Positions 1 to 8,482 of a stretch of 60,988 bases of DNA are shown piece after piece. The stretch spans positions 1-60,988 of the forward strand of contig JBJHBT010000023.1 in assembly GCA_050485645.1 (NCBI GenBank). Reading direction: 5' to 3'. The notes under the pieces are model-generated. The model ran no database searches, was not told the origin of the DNA, and was given only the letters and a program-made list of their open reading frames with translations. The stretch is from JBJHBP01 sp050485645. GTDB taxonomy: Bacteria > Pseudomonadota > Gammaproteobacteria > Steroidobacterales > Rariloculaceae. Position numbers and translations under genes: made by a program. Positions within the stretch are counted from its first letter, which is position 1. Each line of letters opens with the position of its first letter.

Positions 1-2
1 CG

Positions 3-287
3 CCACCGCCCCGACCGGGTGCGGGCGCGGTCAACGTAGGCCAGCTGATCCGTGAGCGCCTCGAAGCCGATGGTGCGGTGGCTCGTGTGGAAGCGGCCCG
101 TGCGGCGGTACTTGCCGATCATGTTGAGTATCTGCACGGGTATCTCGGAGAAGACGCCTGGGCGGCTCTTGAGGAATGGATCCAGATGAACGTCGTACCG
201 AACTTTCGACGGGTATCCGGGCCGCCGCCCGGTTCCACGCGGATGGCGCCACTTCCGGCGCCGGCAACTCAGGAGGTGGCTCGATGA
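3..287 (+). CDS. C-terminal part of an unrecognised protein (cut by window edge)
   Basis: This frame is open from the window edge and ends in TGA at 285-287, so only the last 94 residues are visible. The visible part begins with a Pro/Gly/Ala-rich stretch, continues as a helical segment containing HVEYLHGYLGEDAWAALEEW, and ends in a Pro-rich tail. I recognise no family. Its stop overlaps the ATG of the next small gene in an ATGA arrangement with a good AGGAGG ahead, which suggests translational coupling and supports this being a real gene end. Confidence 0.5.
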   Translation, partial: PPPRPGAGAVNVGQLIRERLEADGAVARVEAARAAVLADHVEYLHGYLGEDAWAALEEWIQMNVVPNFRRVSGPPPGSTRMAPLPAPATQEVAR

Positions 288-671
288 AGAGAAGTCCACG
301 ACCTTCCGGCCTGTGTCTGGCTGCCCTGGGATCGATTCTGCTCGTGCCGTTTCCCGCTGCCGGGTTCATGATGTACACGACACTGAACTTCGGTGGAGAT
401 CTCAGCGGCTATTCGATAACGATCAAGGACCCATTGTCACCCGTTCTTCACTACTAGCGGGCAGTACACTTATGGGTTGGGTTGCCTTGAGGATAAGGTA
501 AGCAAACCTCCCTGGTACTTGGATGCACTAAATGTTCAGAACAGGAATTTCAGCGGAGGTGATCTCTTGTGGGGTGATAATACCGGGACACCATTTTACC
601 TGTTGGTGCCGCAGGTAGACGAGATCAAGCGGTTGGATACTGACCAAAGCGTATCTACGGTGTGGCCATGA
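284..671 (+). pseudogene. Frameshifted small exported protein
   Basis: The ATG at 284 follows AGGAGG at 271-276 and opens a signal-peptide-like N-terminus (MKRSPRPSGLCLAALGSILL), but this frame stops at 457 after only 57 residues. A second frame, open from 420, continues in the same style (YGLGCLEDKVSKPPWYLDAL) and runs to 671, where its TGA overlaps the ATG of the next gene. The simplest reading is one exported protein of about 128 residues with a single frameshift near 440-460. The alternative is two very short genes. No family is recognised. The second half is less GC-rich than the surroundings. A sequencing error cannot be excluded. Confidence 0.45.
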
Positions 672-1936
672 ATAAGACCATGCGAGTGACGAGACTGGGA
701 CTGGTTCTGTCCGTTGTATGCTGCGGCTGGTCTGCCGCGTCGAACGGGCAGGTCACCGACTGCGGGACCGACGATCGACGATGTATTGAGACGCAGTTCA
801 TTATTCTCTCAGAGAGCTTCCTGTCCGACTGCACGACTTCCCGCGAATCATGCATGGCTGCTATAAGCAGACTTGACGCACACCCCTTGCAGTCCGCTCC
901 GGAGATGCGCCTGACCGCCGCGTCGCTGTACTACAGACTCGCCAGCGTATCCGAGTCCTCTGAAGCGTTGAACTTTCGCGAGCTGAGTCGCATGGCGAAT
1001 CAGGACGTGCTCGCTGCGCAGGAAAGCGGCTATTACGCGGGGGGTGCGTATGCAGGTCTCGCGAATCTCGCCGAAACTGAGGACGAACGCGCGCAACTGC
1101 TGCGTAGAGCGGTCGAAGCCGATCCGGACGACATGTCGCTCCCGGAATTGCTTGCGATGCATCTGTCGCGAAATGACCAGTCAAGCCTCGCGGAAGCGGC
1201 CGAATACATGCGGCGTGCCTATACGCTGCGCACTCGCAGGGATCCCGATGGAACCGACCGCAAACGTTGGCATGTTGGTATGAGCGTTGTCGGACTGTAC
1301 AACCGCAGCGGTCAACCGGACGAAGCCGCTGAATTCAGGGAGCAGCTGCGAAGGGACAGCGGCATGGATGTCTTTGCAGTGGATGTGCTCTCCGACGTGT
1401 TTGCCAACGATCCGCAGTACGCGGAGCACGTACTCAGGACGGCGTGCGTGAGCTACATCCTGACCCTCTTTGGTGCCGATGCCTGCCGGAACGGCATCGA
1501 TACGCTGGTTCGTGCAGTAGAGTCAGGTGCTCCGGATGAGCATCACCTGAGGCTCGCAAGCGTCGCTTCAAAAGGCATGGCTGATCTGATGATCGCGGAA
1601 GGCGAGGAGACGCATCGAGAAACCTTCATTCCGATTCTGCGCAGGTGGATAGACAACGACGTACACACGGCACTCGTGTTCCTCCGCTATTCGAACCTGG
1701 TTGACGACCCGGAACTGTCGCTGTGGGCGTTGGAGAATGCGGTCGAACTGGAACCGGACAACGGCCAGTACCGGTACTGGCTCGGCAGCAGGTACCTGGA
1801 CGCAGGCCGATACGATGAGGCGCTTGAGCAACTGCAACGGGCTCGTCCGGATCTGCCGGAGGGATTTGATGTCCAGTTCCTGGATCAACGCATCCAGCAT
1901 GCAGAGGCAGGAAGGGTTGCGGTTCGGCCCCGGTAA
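668..1936 (+). CDS. Exported TPR-repeat protein
   Basis: This 422-residue protein starts with a signal peptide (MNKTMRVTRLGLVLSVVCC, cleavage near WSAASNG), so it should act in the periplasm or be membrane-attached. The body is helical throughout. The clearest tetratricopeptide-like units are WALENAVELEPDNGQYRYWL, followed by a unit containing AGRYDEALEQLQRARPDLP near the C-terminus, and earlier units around LLRRAVEADPDDMSLPELLA. TPR domains are protein-binding scaffolds, and no enzymatic domain is visible. I chose the ATG at 668 because it overlaps the preceding stop as ATGA. A GTG at 662 is an alternative. A hairpin at 1949-1972 follows the stop. Confidence 0.7.
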   Translation: MNKTMRVTRLGLVLSVVCCGWSAASNGQVTDCGTDDRRCIETQFIILSESFLSDCTTSRESCMAAISRLDAHPLQSAPEMRLTAASLYYRLASVSESSEALNFRELSRMANQDVLAAQESGYYAGGAYAGLANLAETEDERAQLLRRAVEADPDDMSLPELLAMHLSRNDQSSLAEAAEYMRRAYTLRTRRDPDGTDRKRWHVGMSVVGLYNRSGQPDEAAEFREQLRRDSGMDVFAVDVLSDVFANDPQYAEHVLRTACVSYILTLFGADACRNGIDTLVRAVESGAPDEHHLRLASVASKGMADLMIAEGEETHRETFIPILRRWIDNDVHTALVFLRYSNLVDDPELSLWALENAVELEPDNGQYRYWLGSRYLDAGRYDEALEQLQRARPDLPEGFDVQFLDQRIQHAEAGRVAVRPR

Positions 1937-1948
1937 CATCCCCGGCAG

Positions 1949-1972
1949 CGCACGCTTCAGCTAAAGCGTGCG
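1949..1972. repeat. Perfect 9-bp hairpin after the TPR gene
   Basis: CGCACGCTT, a six-base loop (cagcta) and AAGCGTGCG form a perfect stem 12 bases after the TPR gene stop. There is no T-tract, so it is not a standard intrinsic terminator. Position and shape fit either a Rho-protecting 3' hairpin or a single REP-like palindrome. I found no second copy in the window. Confidence 0.45.
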
Positions 1973-2000
1973 ACGTACCCGCATGTGCCAGGCTTGTCTC

Positions 2001-2300
2001 ATGGCGCAGCCCGGAAAATCCTCAGCCACTTACGAGGAATTGTGTGCGGTTCCGGAAAACATGGTGGCCGAGATTCTTGGTGGCGACCTTCACGCATCGC
2101 CGAGACCGACGCTGCCGCACACACATGCGGCGTCGGTACTTGGCGCGGCATTGGGCGCCCCGTTTCACCGGGGACAAGACGGGCCGGGTGGCTGGTGGGT
2201 TCTTGATGAGCCAGAGTTTCATCTGGGAGCGGACGTGGTGGCGCCCGATCTTGCGGCGTGGCGGCGCGAACGCCTGCCAGCCATCCCTCCGGACCCTTGA
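2001..2300 (+). pseudogene. Truncated Uma2-family (DUF820) nuclease-like gene
   Basis: The 99 residues match the N-terminal half of Uma2 proteins, which have a PD-(D/E)XK nuclease-like fold: ATYEELCAVPENMVAEILGG, then PDLAAWRRERLPAIP. Complete members are about 180-200 residues, and the segment just after this point (PDW..EVLSP and the catalytic K) is missing. The frame stops exactly where the promoter of the following toxin-antitoxin pair begins, and the missing half does not reappear beyond that pair. It was probably broken by insertion of the TA locus. No good ribosome-binding site precedes the ATG at 2001. Confidence 0.65.
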
Positions 2301-2325
2301 TATCTTCATATTCGCCATATATATT
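2297..2325 (+). promoter_or_regulatory. Sigma-70 promoter of the toxin-antitoxin pair
   Basis: TTGATA (2297-2302), a 17-base spacer and TATATT (2320-2325) closely match the sigma-70 consensus in an AT-rich island within GC-rich DNA. The antitoxin ATG lies 34 bases downstream. The -10 sits between the arms of the inverted repeat at 2307-2345. Confidence 0.65.
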
Positions 2326-2345
2326 CTGTTGATATGGGATATATG
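2307..2345. promoter_or_regulatory. Inverted repeat overlapping the TA promoter, candidate operator
   Basis: CATATTCGCCATAT (2307-2320) and ATATGGGATATATG (2332-2345) are inverted copies matching at 11 of 14 positions and flank the -10 element. This is the expected place for antitoxin-mediated autoregulation, which is typical of type II TA loci. Binding is inferred, not shown. Confidence 0.45.
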
Positions 2346-2358
2346 AGGATCTACGCTC

Positions 2359-3039
2359 ATGACGCAGGCCAGGACTGAGGCGGGCGGTGCGCCGGCGGTC
2401 GTCGATCTCCGCGAAGATGAGCTGCCCGCATCGATCCGCAAGAAATTCGTGCTTCGCGACGAGCCGCAGACGAAAGGACATTACTTCCTCGTACGCGCCG
2501 AGACCGCCGGCGAGGGGCGCATCCTGAAGCGCACTGTCAAGGAAGCGCCACGTTTGGCGCGGCTGCGCGCCGAGAAAGTTTCCGAAGACAATATCGAAGC
2601 GATGTTGGCGCTGCTGCTTGACCCGATGGAGCGCGCGCCGGTGGATGCCGATCTTGAAGCGGACAACGCCGAGCTGCGGGCGCACTATATCAAATCGACC
2701 CCGATGCTCCAGAGCGCCGACATCCATCGCCTCGCCGCAGCGCGGTCCGCGAACAAAAGCGAAACGGCCTCGCGCTGGAAGCGCGAGGGGCGCATCTTCG
2801 CGGTACGCGTCAAAGGTGCCGACCTCTATCCCGCGTTCCAGTTTGCCGAGGGCGAGCCGCTCCCGGCGATCAGGAAAGCGCTTGCGGCGCTTCCAGAGTC
2901 AATGACGCCCTGGCAGATCGCTCTCTGGTTCGCGTCGGGGAACGGCTGGCTCGACGGCAAGGCGCCGCAGGACGCGCTCGACGCGCCCGCCGCCGTCGTT
3001 GAAGCGGCGCGGCGCGCCGGCGAACCCGCCGTCGGATAG
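2359..3039 (+). CDS. Antitoxin of a RES-type toxin-antitoxin pair (MbcA/ParS-like C-terminus)
   Basis: This 226-residue protein lies 14 bases upstream of a RES-domain toxin gene and shares its promoter. The C-terminal region (WQIALWFASGNGWLDGKAPQ, then VVEAARR) resembles the toxin-binding domain of Xre/MbcA/ParS antitoxins, with the usual W..GN..L.G..P pattern. The middle (LAAARSANKSETASRWKREG) is basic and could be the DNA-binding part. It is longer than the usual 120-150 residues, with an extra charged N-terminal 100 residues of unknown role. The family assignment rests on the C-terminal pattern and on its neighbour. Confidence 0.6.
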   Translation: MTQARTEAGGAPAVVDLREDELPASIRKKFVLRDEPQTKGHYFLVRAETAGEGRILKRTVKEAPRLARLRAEKVSEDNIEAMLALLLDPMERAPVDADLEADNAELRAHYIKSTPMLQSADIHRLAAARSANKSETASRWKREGRIFAVRVKGADLYPAFQFAEGEPLPAIRKALAALPESMTPWQIALWFASGNGWLDGKAPQDALDAPAAVVEAARRAGEPAVG

Positions 3040-3053
3040 CGCGAGACGGCGGC

Positions 3054-3689
3054 TTGGTCCTCCAACGCCCCTCCGCCGGTCTCGCCGCGCCTCACATCGA
3101 AACGTTGAAAGCGGGGACGACGGTTCATCGCATCCACTTGACGTATTTCGCGGGAAACGCGTTCAATCCGTGCAAGGGCGGACCAACGCGCTTTGCCCCG
3201 ATCCATGACGCTTCGGGGAAATGCGTTCCCTCGCTTTACGCCGCCTCGTCGTTCGACGCCGCCGCTTATGAAACGCTTTTTCACGATATTCCGGCGAAGG
3301 CGGTGCTGAAGACGATTCCGAAAGGAAATGTCGAAGCGCGCACGCATACGGTGCTGGAGCTTCGGCGCGATCTTGCGCTTGTAACGCTCAATAATCCTCA
3401 CGTTAAAAGATGGAATATCGCCTATCAGGACCTGGCGGCGTCGCCGCCCGGGCTTTATGCGCAAACCCGGGACTGGGCGGCGGCGATTCATCTTCAGTTT
3501 CCCAATGTCGACGGACTTCTCTGGGCATCCAATCAGTACACGTCCCAAAGCGCCTGTCTTTTCTTTGGCGACCGGGTGAAGTTTTCAGCCTTCAAGATCG
3601 TCAGCGCTCGCGACGGCGCTGGAGACAAGACATTGCTCGCAGACGCGAGGGCTGCCGGACGCGCCGCCGACATCACGATCACGCTTTGA
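3054..3689 (+). CDS. RES-domain toxin (NAD-degrading family)
   Basis: RES toxins are ADP-ribosyltransferase-like proteins that deplete NAD+ when not bound by their antitoxin. The 211 residues show the family layout: GTTVHRIHLTYF with the family Arg, TRFAPIHDASGKCVPSLYAA, the Glu in AAYETLFHDIP, YAQTRDWAAAIH, and the Ser region NQYTSQSACLFFGDR. The R, E and S signature positions are all present, so the toxin looks intact. The start is uncertain: TTG at 3054 is the only plausible upstream codon, with another TTG at 3105 closer to the conserved domain. It follows the antitoxin in the usual antitoxin-first order. Confidence 0.8.
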   Translation: MVLQRPSAGLAAPHIETLKAGTTVHRIHLTYFAGNAFNPCKGGPTRFAPIHDASGKCVPSLYAASSFDAAAYETLFHDIPAKAVLKTIPKGNVEARTHTVLELRRDLALVTLNNPHVKRWNIAYQDLAASPPGLYAQTRDWAAAIHLQFPNVDGLLWASNQYTSQSACLFFGDRVKFSAFKIVSARDGAGDKTLLADARAAGRAADITITL

Positions 3690-3711
3690 CGGGTCTGGTG
3701 AAGACAGCGCC

Positions 3712-3870
3712 TATTCCCCGCGCCGGAGCGGATTCTCGATGCGAACGCCGTCGTAGTCCTGGCCGTCGTTCAAGTCCTCGGTGAGCAGCGTGCGACAGCC
3801 CAGCGCGGTTCCCGGATCGCTGCCCCACATCGTCACCATCGTCCTCGCCGCCTCTTCGAGGTAGCGTGAC
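3712..3870 (-). pseudogene. C-terminal remnant of a PIN-domain toxin
   Basis: Reading leftward, the frame gives YLEEAARTM and then CRTLLTEDLNDGQDYDGVRI ending ENPLRRGE. The pattern GC..LLTEDL.DGQ..DGVRI.NP is the standard C-terminus of VapC-like PIN RNases. The N-terminal two thirds with the first catalytic Asp residues are absent: upstream DNA shifts into a different frame and a different gene remnant. It is therefore a non-functional fragment, probably debris from the same rearrangements that placed the RES pair here. Confidence 0.55.
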
Positions 3871-4071
3871 CGAGTCGGGGGTCGCTCCCACGACCTGGAT
3901 GTTCATGCGCAAGGTGTCGACAGGGGTCAGCAGGCGATCGGCAATGCTCCACAGCAGCCATCCAGCCAGCGCCAGAGCGGTCACCACCACCCCTGTGGCG
4001 ATGGTGAGCACGACCCTGGCGGGCCGGCGGAGTCTCGCTTGGACGGCCCGATTTGTCATCCGATACCACAT
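3856..4071 (-). pseudogene. N-terminal fragment of a membrane-anchored protein, possibly an alpha/beta hydrolase
   Basis: From the ATG at 4071 the frame gives a basic start (MWYRMTNRAVQARLRRPARV), one strong membrane helix (VVLTIATGVVVTALALAGWL), and then ADRLLTPVDTLRMNIQVVGA and TPDSVTLPR. The segment after the helix resembles the short leader seen before the catalytic domain of some membrane-anchored alpha/beta hydrolases, but that identification is tentative. The frame then runs into the PIN remnant in another frame, so the body of the protein is missing. Confidence 0.4.
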
Positions 4072-4322
4072 TCTCGACGCTTGTCAGGTCGTCGATCTGC
4101 CGACGCGCCACCGCTTCGCAGACAGCTGTTCGCACGACAGCGTATACTCGCGGCCGGCGCCGCGCGAGCGCGGCGAACGACGGAACCGGACATGCGCCGT
4201 ATGCACGACACAATCGCCGTGTACCCCTTCTTGCGACCACGTGCCGGCGCAGGCGCGGGTGTTGCATTCGCCGCGGCGCCGGCCGCGTCGTCCCCGGCGG
4301 CTGACCCATCGGTGCACGGTCA
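4072..4322. promoter_or_regulatory. polA: Divergent intergenic region with candidate polA promoter
   Basis: This 251-bp stretch separates the leftward gene remnant from polA. TATACT at 4143-4148 is a plausible -10 on the plus strand, but no convincing -35 lies 16-18 bases upstream. If used, it gives a leader of about 170 bases. A small frame ending at 4326 overlaps polA but has no supporting features. Confidence 0.3.
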
Positions 4323-7130
4323 ATGAGCGGCAAGCCGCTCGTTCTGGTCGACGGTTCCTCCTATCTGTATCGCGCCTATCACGCGCTGCCGGAACTGAGC
4401 ACCGCCACCGGTCAACCCACCGGCGCCGTGCTCGGCGTGCTGAACATGCTGTACCGGCTGCTCGACGAATACGGCCCCGAGCGTGTCGCGGTGGTGTTCG
4501 ATGCGCCGGGCAGAACCTTTCGCGACGACCTCTACGCCGACTACAAGGCCACCCGTCCGCCGATGCCGGACGACCTGCGCGCGCAGATCGATCCGCTGCT
4601 GGAGGCGGTCGAAGCGATGGGTCTGCCGCTGCTGCGTGTGCCGGGCGTGGAGGCCGACGACGTGATCGGCACGCTGGCCTCGCGTGCCGCCGAAGCCGGG
4701 CTGGAAACCGTGATATCCACATCCGACAAGGACATGGCGCAGCTGGTTGGCGAGCACGTGACGCTGGTCAACACCATGGACGCCACGACACTGAACACCG
4801 ACGGCGTGCGCGCGAAATTCGGCGTGCCGCCGGAACGCATCGTCGACTACCTCACGCTGATCGGCGACAAGTCGGACAACGTGCCGGGAGTGAACGGCGT
4901 CGGGCCGAAGACCGCCGCGAAGTGGCTGGATGAACATGGCGATCTCGACGGCCTGGTCGCCGCTGCCGACGGGATCAGGGGCAAGGCCGGTGAACGGCTT
5001 CGCGATGCGATTCCCGAGCTGCCGCTGTATCGCCGGCTCGTGACCATCGACTGCGATGTCGAACTGCCGGTGACGCTGGAGGCGCTCAGACCCGCGGCAC
5101 CGGATGTGGAACGTCTGCGCGGGCTGTATGAAAAACTGGAGTTCGGGTCGCTGATCCGGCGTCGGCTCGGCAGTGCTCAGGACGCCCCGGACGGCGAGAG
5201 TGGCGCCCCTCCGCCGACATCGACCACCGCATCGACATCGCCCCCCGCGACAGGACCGTCCGCCGCCGCGGCTGGCGGCGCGGCGTCAGGCGGCGACGCG
5301 GCGGCCACTCAGGCGCCGGACGAACCCACCAGCTACGAGACGGTGCTCACCGAAGCCCACCTCAGGGAATGGATCACGCGCATCACGCAGGCCAACGTCG
5401 TTGCGCTGGATACCGAGACCACGGGTCTGAATTACATGGAAGCGCAGATCGTTGGCATCTCGCTGGCCGTCGAGCCCCTGCACGCGGCCTACATTCCGCT
5501 TGCCCACCGCGGCCCGGATGCACCCGATCAGCTCGATCGCGACCAGGTGCTGGCGCTGCTGAAACCCTGGCTTGAGTCCGACGCGCCGAAGCTGGGTCAT
5601 CACCTGAAGTTCGATATACACATCTTCCAGAACCACGGCATTGAAGTCGGCGGCTTCGCGTACGACTCCATGCTCGAATCCTATGTGCTGAACTCCACCG
5701 CGACGCGTCACGACATGGATTCGGTGGCAACAAAGTATCTGGGCGTGTCGACGACGAAGTACGAGGAGATCGTCGGCAAGGGTGTAAAGCAGATCGGCTT
5801 CGATGAGGTCGACATTGCCACCGCGTCACACTACGCGGCCGAGGACGCCGACATCACGCTGCGCCTGCATCGGGCGCTGTGGCCCAGAATCGAGGCGGTG
5901 CCGAAGCTGGCTGAGGTGTATCACGACATCGAGCAGCCGCTGGCGCCGGTGTTGCAGCGCATGGAACGCACCGGTGTGCTGGTCGACGCGAAGATGCTGC
6001 GTCGCCAGAGCCAGGAACTGGCCGAGAAGATGCTGAGCACCGAAGAAGCGGCGCACAGGGAAGCCGGTGGTCCGTTCAATCTGGGTTCGCCGAAGCAGCT
6101 TCAGGAAATTCTCTACGATCGGCTCGGCCTGCCGGTGCGGGGCAAGACGCCGAAAGGCCAGCCGTCCACGGCCGAGAACGTGCTTCAGGAGCTGGCGGCC
6201 GACTATCCGTTGCCCAGGCTGGTGCTTGAGCATCGCGCGCTGAGCAAGCTGAAGTCCACGTACACCGACAGGCTGCCCCGCGAGATCAACGAGCGTACCG
6301 GCCGCATTCACACGTCCTACCATCAGGCCGTGGCCGCGACCGGGCGGCTGTCGTCCACCGAACCGAATCTTCAGAACATCCCGATCCGCACGCCCGAGGG
6401 CCGGCGCATCCGTCAGGCGTTCATCGCGCCCGACGGCCATGTGCTGGTGGCGGCCGACTATTCGCAGATCGAGCTGCGCATCATGGCGCATCTGTCCGCC
6501 GATCAGCGACTGCTGGACGCCTTCGCGCAGGGGCAGGACATCCATCGCGCCACCGCCGCCGAAGTATTCGGTGTCGCTGCGGGTGACGTGACGTCTGAAC
6601 AGCGCCGATCGGCCAAGGCCATCAACTTCGGCCTGATCTATGGCATGTCGGCTTTCGGGCTCGGTCGCCAGCTCGGCATCGAACGTAGCCAGGCGCAGGC
6701 TTATGTGGATCTGTATTTCGAGCGCTACCCGGGCGTGAAGCGCTATATGGACGAAACCCGCCAGCTTGCGCATGAGCAGGGCTACGTGGAAACCGTTTCA
6801 GGCCGGCGGCTCTATCTGCCCGAGATCAATGCACGCAACGCACAGCGCCGTCAGTATGCCGAGCGCAGCGCCATCAATGCGCCGATGCAGGGCACGGCAG
6901 CCGACATCATCAAACGCGCCATGATTCGTGTGGACCGCTGGCTCGCGGAGAGTCACCTGGAAGCGCGCCTGCTGATGCAGGTGCATGACGAACTGGTCTT
7001 CGAGGTACCTGCCGCGCAGGCCGGGGAACTCACCGCGCGCGTCACCGAAATCATGGAACAGGCCGCCGAGCTGTCCGTCCCCCTGCAGGTCGACACCGGT
7101 ACCGGTGCGAACTGGGACGAGGCTCACTGA
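4323..7130 (+). CDS. polA: DNA polymerase I
   Basis: This 935-residue enzyme fills gaps and removes RNA primers in replication and repair. Residues 1 to about 290 are the 5'-3' exonuclease (LVLVDGSSYLYRAYHALPEL, GVEADDVIGTLAS, ISTSDKDMAQLV). After a Pro/Ala/Thr-rich linker, the 3'-5' proofreading domain keeps its acidic residues: D363 and E365 in ALDTETTGLN, LGHHLKFDIHIF, and YAAEDADITLRLH. The polymerase domain shows motif A (VAADYSQIELRIMAHLS, near 710), motif B (RRSAKAINFGLIYGMS) and motif C (MQVHDELVFEV, near 885). Length and order are normal. It is convergent with the next gene, with only 11 bases between them. Unusually, engB is not next to it but 29 kb away. Confidence 0.98.
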   Translation: MSGKPLVLVDGSSYLYRAYHALPELSTATGQPTGAVLGVLNMLYRLLDEYGPERVAVVFDAPGRTFRDDLYADYKATRPPMPDDLRAQIDPLLEAVEAMGLPLLRVPGVEADDVIGTLASRAAEAGLETVISTSDKDMAQLVGEHVTLVNTMDATTLNTDGVRAKFGVPPERIVDYLTLIGDKSDNVPGVNGVGPKTAAKWLDEHGDLDGLVAAADGIRGKAGERLRDAIPELPLYRRLVTIDCDVELPVTLEALRPAAPDVERLRGLYEKLEFGSLIRRRLGSAQDAPDGESGAPPPTSTTASTSPPATGPSAAAAGGAASGGDAAATQAPDEPTSYETVLTEAHLREWITRITQANVVALDTETTGLNYMEAQIVGISLAVEPLHAAYIPLAHRGPDAPDQLDRDQVLALLKPWLESDAPKLGHHLKFDIHIFQNHGIEVGGFAYDSMLESYVLNSTATRHDMDSVATKYLGVSTTKYEEIVGKGVKQIGFDEVDIATASHYAAEDADITLRLHRALWPRIEAVPKLAEVYHDIEQPLAPVLQRMERTGVLVDAKMLRRQSQELAEKMLSTEEAAHREAGGPFNLGSPKQLQEILYDRLGLPVRGKTPKGQPSTAENVLQELAADYPLPRLVLEHRALSKLKSTYTDRLPREINERTGRIHTSYHQAVAATGRLSSTEPNLQNIPIRTPEGRRIRQAFIAPDGHVLVAADYSQIELRIMAHLSADQRLLDAFAQGQDIHRATAAEVFGVAAGDVTSEQRRSAKAINFGLIYGMSAFGLGRQLGIERSQAQAYVDLYFERYPGVKRYMDETRQLAHEQGYVETVSGRRLYLPEINARNAQRRQYAERSAINAPMQGTAADIIKRAMIRVDRWLAESHLEARLLMQVHDELVFEVPAAQAGELTARVTEIMEQAAELSVPLQVDTGTGANWDEAH

Positions 7131-7141
7131 CGAACGTCGGT

Positions 7142-8479
7142 TCAGATCGACAACAGGTCCGGTTCGATCCTGCCGGTGCTGTCTCCGAGCCGCTCCAGGT
7201 TCACACCCACCTTGTCCAGTACGGTCAGCAGCATGTTGGTCATCGGCATTTCCGGATAGCGGATGTGCTGGCCGGTGGCGATGCGGCCGCCGAGACTGCC
7301 CAGCAGCAGACACGGCAGGTCGGTGTGGCGGTGCAGATTGCCGTCACCCATGCCGCCACCGAACATGATCAGGCTGTGGTCGAGCAGCGTGCCGTCGCCA
7401 TCGGGCGTGGCTGCGAGTTTCGCGGCGAACTCGCCGAGCAGCTGTACGTGGTAGGCGTCGATGCGCGCCTTCCTGTCGATCATGTCCGGGCTGTTGCGGT
7501 GGTGGGAGATATTGTGATGGCCCTCCGGCACGCCCACGTTCGGGTAACTCAGTGCGCTCAGTTCGCGCGACATGATCATGCTGAAGATGCGTGTGGTATC
7601 AGTCTGGAAGGCCAGCACCTGCAGATCCAGCATCAGCCGTACGTGTTCCTCGTAGGTGTCGGGGATGCTGGTCGGTCGTTCGGGCAGGTCTACGTCCTGC
7701 ACGCCGCGTGACTCGGCACTCTGGATGCGGCGCTCGATCTCGCGGACCGAATCCAGATACTCGTCCAGCTTGCGCAGATCGCCGGGTCCGACTGCATTCG
7801 CAAGCGCCGCCACCTCGCTGCGCACCGAATCCAGAATGCTGCCTGTGGACCGGATACGCTTGAGGCGCTCGGCGCCGGAGCCGCCGTCGCCGAACAGACG
7901 CTCGAACACGATGCGCGGATGCAGCTCACCGAGATTCGGTGTGGTCGCGCTGCGCCACGACACCGTGTTCACGTAGAAGCAGTCACCGGAATCGCAGGTG
8001 CCCTGCATTGGCGGATCGACACTGAGCTCGATCGATGGCAGTGCGGTGTCCTGACCGATCACATCGGCGGCGAACTGGTCGGCAGTTTTCGCCAGGCTCA
8101 CTTCAGCACCGGGGCGTGTGCGATCGTAGGCATGTACGCCGGTGAGCCACGCGGCCGATGACCGCGGATGATCGCCTGTGCCGGTGCCCTTGGTGTCGGC
8201 TTCGCGGTGTGCAAGTCCGGTGATCACATTGAGTTGATCGCGCACGCCGGCCAGTGAACTCAGGCTGGGCGTGAGTGCGAAATGTCTGCCGGTGACGGCC
8301 GGTGTCCAGCGTTCGAAGATGTAGCCGTTGCCGACATAGATGAAACCCAGCCGCGGCGGCGCCGCAGTGCCGGACGTAGCCAGTGCCGGCACCATGGCAT
8401 CGAGCAGCGGCAGGGCCAGCGATGCGCCGGCACTGCGCAGAAACGTACGACGTGCAATCGCCTTCTTCGTGATGAACAT
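7142..8479 (-). CDS. DUF1552 protein, Tat-exported
   Basis: The 445-residue protein begins with a twin-arginine-type signal (KKAIARRTFLRSAGASLALP), the standard start of DUF1552 proteins. The body carries family-like segments such as RLGFIYVGNGYIFERWTP, MFGGGMGDGNLHRHTDLPCL and PEMPMTNMLLTVLDKVGV. The family is common in Planctomycetes and some Gammaproteobacteria and is nearly always paired with a DUF1592-type protein. The fold resembles sulfatase/DUF1501 proteins, but no activity is established. It lies 3 bases downstream of the DUF1592 gene, so the two form an operon. Confidence 0.9.
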   Translation of the reverse strand: MFITKKAIARRTFLRSAGASLALPLLDAMVPALATSGTAAPPRLGFIYVGNGYIFERWTPAVTGRHFALTPSLSSLAGVRDQLNVITGLAHREADTKGTGTGDHPRSSAAWLTGVHAYDRTRPGAEVSLAKTADQFAADVIGQDTALPSIELSVDPPMQGTCDSGDCFYVNTVSWRSATTPNLGELHPRIVFERLFGDGGSGAERLKRIRSTGSILDSVRSEVAALANAVGPGDLRKLDEYLDSVREIERRIQSAESRGVQDVDLPERPTSIPDTYEEHVRLMLDLQVLAFQTDTTRIFSMIMSRELSALSYPNVGVPEGHHNISHHRNSPDMIDRKARIDAYHVQLLGEFAAKLAATPDGDGTLLDHSLIMFGGGMGDGNLHRHTDLPCLLLGSLGGRIATGQHIRYPEMPMTNMLLTVLDKVGVNLERLGDSTGRIEPDLLSI

Positions 8480-8482
8480 GAT

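Noticed and set aside
4193..4326. Small frame overlapping the polA start
   Set aside because: Ala/Pro-rich low-complexity translation, no ribosome-binding site, and no similarity to the DUF2782 proteins sometimes found there.
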